NCBI GenBank assembly: GCA_947626215.1
Contig: CANQRJ010000027.1
Coordinates: forward strand, 1-13,728
From: an uncultured Bacilli bacterium
Lineage (GTDB): Bacteria > Bacillota_I > Bacilli_A > RF39 > UBA660
DNA length: 13,728 nucleotides
Direction of reading: 5' to 3'
The notes beneath the pieces were generated by a model, which worked only from the letters and a program-made list of their open reading frames with translations, made no database searches and was not told the DNA's origin. The translations under genes and the position numbers were made by a program. This document shows, piece after piece, positions 13,402 to 13,728 of this stretch. Each line of letters opens with the position of its first letter. Position 1 is the first letter of the stretch.

Positions 13402-13422
13402 GAAAAAATGAGTCTTTTTCCC

Positions 13423-13454
13423 TTTACAAAAAGAGGGGATTTTAGTAATATAAT
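13423..13454 (+). promoter_or_regulatory. mraZ (dcw cluster) promoter
   Basis: TTTACA (13423-13428) is followed 17 nt later by TAATAT (13446-13451). A perfect TATAAT (13449-13454) overlaps it but would give a 20-nt spacer. This would drive mraZ and probably the division and cell-wall genes beyond the window edge. Confidence 0.62.
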
Positions 13455-13490
13455 GGTAGACAGTGGTAAATTGTGGAAGAAAGTGGGGGA
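13453..13490 (+). promoter_or_regulatory. MraZ operator (GTGG repeats at 10-bp spacing)
   Basis: GTGG occurs at 13463, 13473 and 13483, and ATGG at 13453, in exact 10-bp register. MraZ proteins bind tandem TGG-type direct repeats just upstream of their own gene. The first repeat overlaps the -10 and the last merges with the ribosome binding site (GGGGGA, 13485-13490). Autorepression by MraZ is the expected result. Confidence 0.8.
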
Positions 13491-13495
13491 TGCAT

Positions 13496-13728
13496 ATGTT
13501 CATGGGTGAATATCATCATACGATTGATGAAAAAGGACGTATTGTCATTCCAACCAAGTTTCGAGAAATTTTGAAAGATGAGTTTATCATTGCAAAAGGT
13601 CTTGAAAAGTGTTTGTACATCTATTCTATGAAAGATTGGCAAATTCTAGTAGAAAAATTAAATACTCTACCTTTTACCAAAAAAGATGCTAGAACTTTTA
13701 TAAGAAGTTTCTTCTCTGGTGCTACTGT
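13496..13728 (+). CDS. mraZ: Transcriptional regulator MraZ (5' part)
   Basis: The first 77 codons of mraZ; the rest lies past the window. The protein is a DNA-binding regulator made of two AbrB-like (SpoVT) domains that assemble into a ring and bind the operator in front of the gene. The start MFMGEYHHTIDEKGRIVIP and F-R-E is the family signature (D-E-K-G-R, P-.K-F-R). ATG 13496 is 5 nt after GGGGGA; the in-frame ATG at 13502 is less well placed. mraZ is usually the first gene of the dcw cluster (rsmH/mraW, ftsL, pbp and so on), so division genes are expected next. Confidence 0.93.
   Translation, partial: MFMGEYHHTIDEKGRIVIPTKFREILKDEFIIAKGLEKCLYIYSMKDWQILVEKLNTLPFTKKDARTFIRSFFSGAT

Noticed and set aside
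13442..13642. Minus-strand 66-residue frame over mraZ
   Set aside because: It is antisense to clear mraZ coding sequence and its operator, and has no ribosome binding site.
1..13728. CRISPR array or anti-phage defence island
   Set aside because: No spaced direct repeats and no cas, restriction or toxin-antitoxin genes were found; DUF2130 alone is not enough for such a call.

Overview
The window is AT-rich chromosomal DNA with A/T-ending codons and Lys/Asn/Ile-rich proteins. It looks like a low-GC Bacillota/Bacilli genome, perhaps one of the small-genome uncultured gut lineages, but that placement is an inference. EzrA, a ThiI without a rhodanese domain, a class B sortase and mraZ all fit. 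Both TAG (ezrA) and TGA (MBL hydrolase, nucleotidase, thiI) act as stops and tryptophans are TGG, so the standard bacterial code applies rather than the mycoplasma code.

Left, about 1-2830: an accessory region full of gene debris. It holds the end of an Rpn-type (PDDEXK_2) nuclease/transposase gene broken by an in-frame TAG, a second decayed Rpn tail on the opposite strand, a frameshifted ASCH-domain gene and the start of an IS3-type helix-turn-helix orfA. Between them lies one intact gene (981-2306) for a membrane-anchored surface protein. Its promoter carries ten consecutive G residues between the -35 and -10 elements. That is the layout expected of a phase-variable promoter and is the most interesting signal here.

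Middle, 2900-7090: a DUF2130 gene with its own promoter, a tRNA-Glu (CTC anticodon) with promoter and terminator, then a tight unit of MBL-fold hydrolase, small single-pass membrane protein and rimO (ribosomal protein S12 methylthiotransferase).

Right-centre, 7170-11877: ezrA (Z-ring regulator), a 5'(3')-deoxyribonucleotidase-like HAD protein, a NifS/IscS-type cysteine desulfurase and thiI. The last two are the expected partners for 4-thiouridine formation at tRNA position 8. thiI also has its own promoter. A symmetrical terminator spans the overlapping 3' ends of thiI and a convergent DUF1540 gene.

Right, 11869-13728: a DUF1540 zinc-ribbon-like protein (minus) divergent from a 51-codon ORF (plus), then a class B sortase (minus) with Lys where the catalytic Arg is expected. 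The window ends in the first 77 codons of mraZ, normally the first gene of the division/cell-wall (dcw) cluster. Its promoter is followed by GTGG repeats at exact 10-bp spacing, a recognisable MraZ operator. Several promoters share an extended -10 of the form TGN-TANAAT, which helps support the promoter calls.
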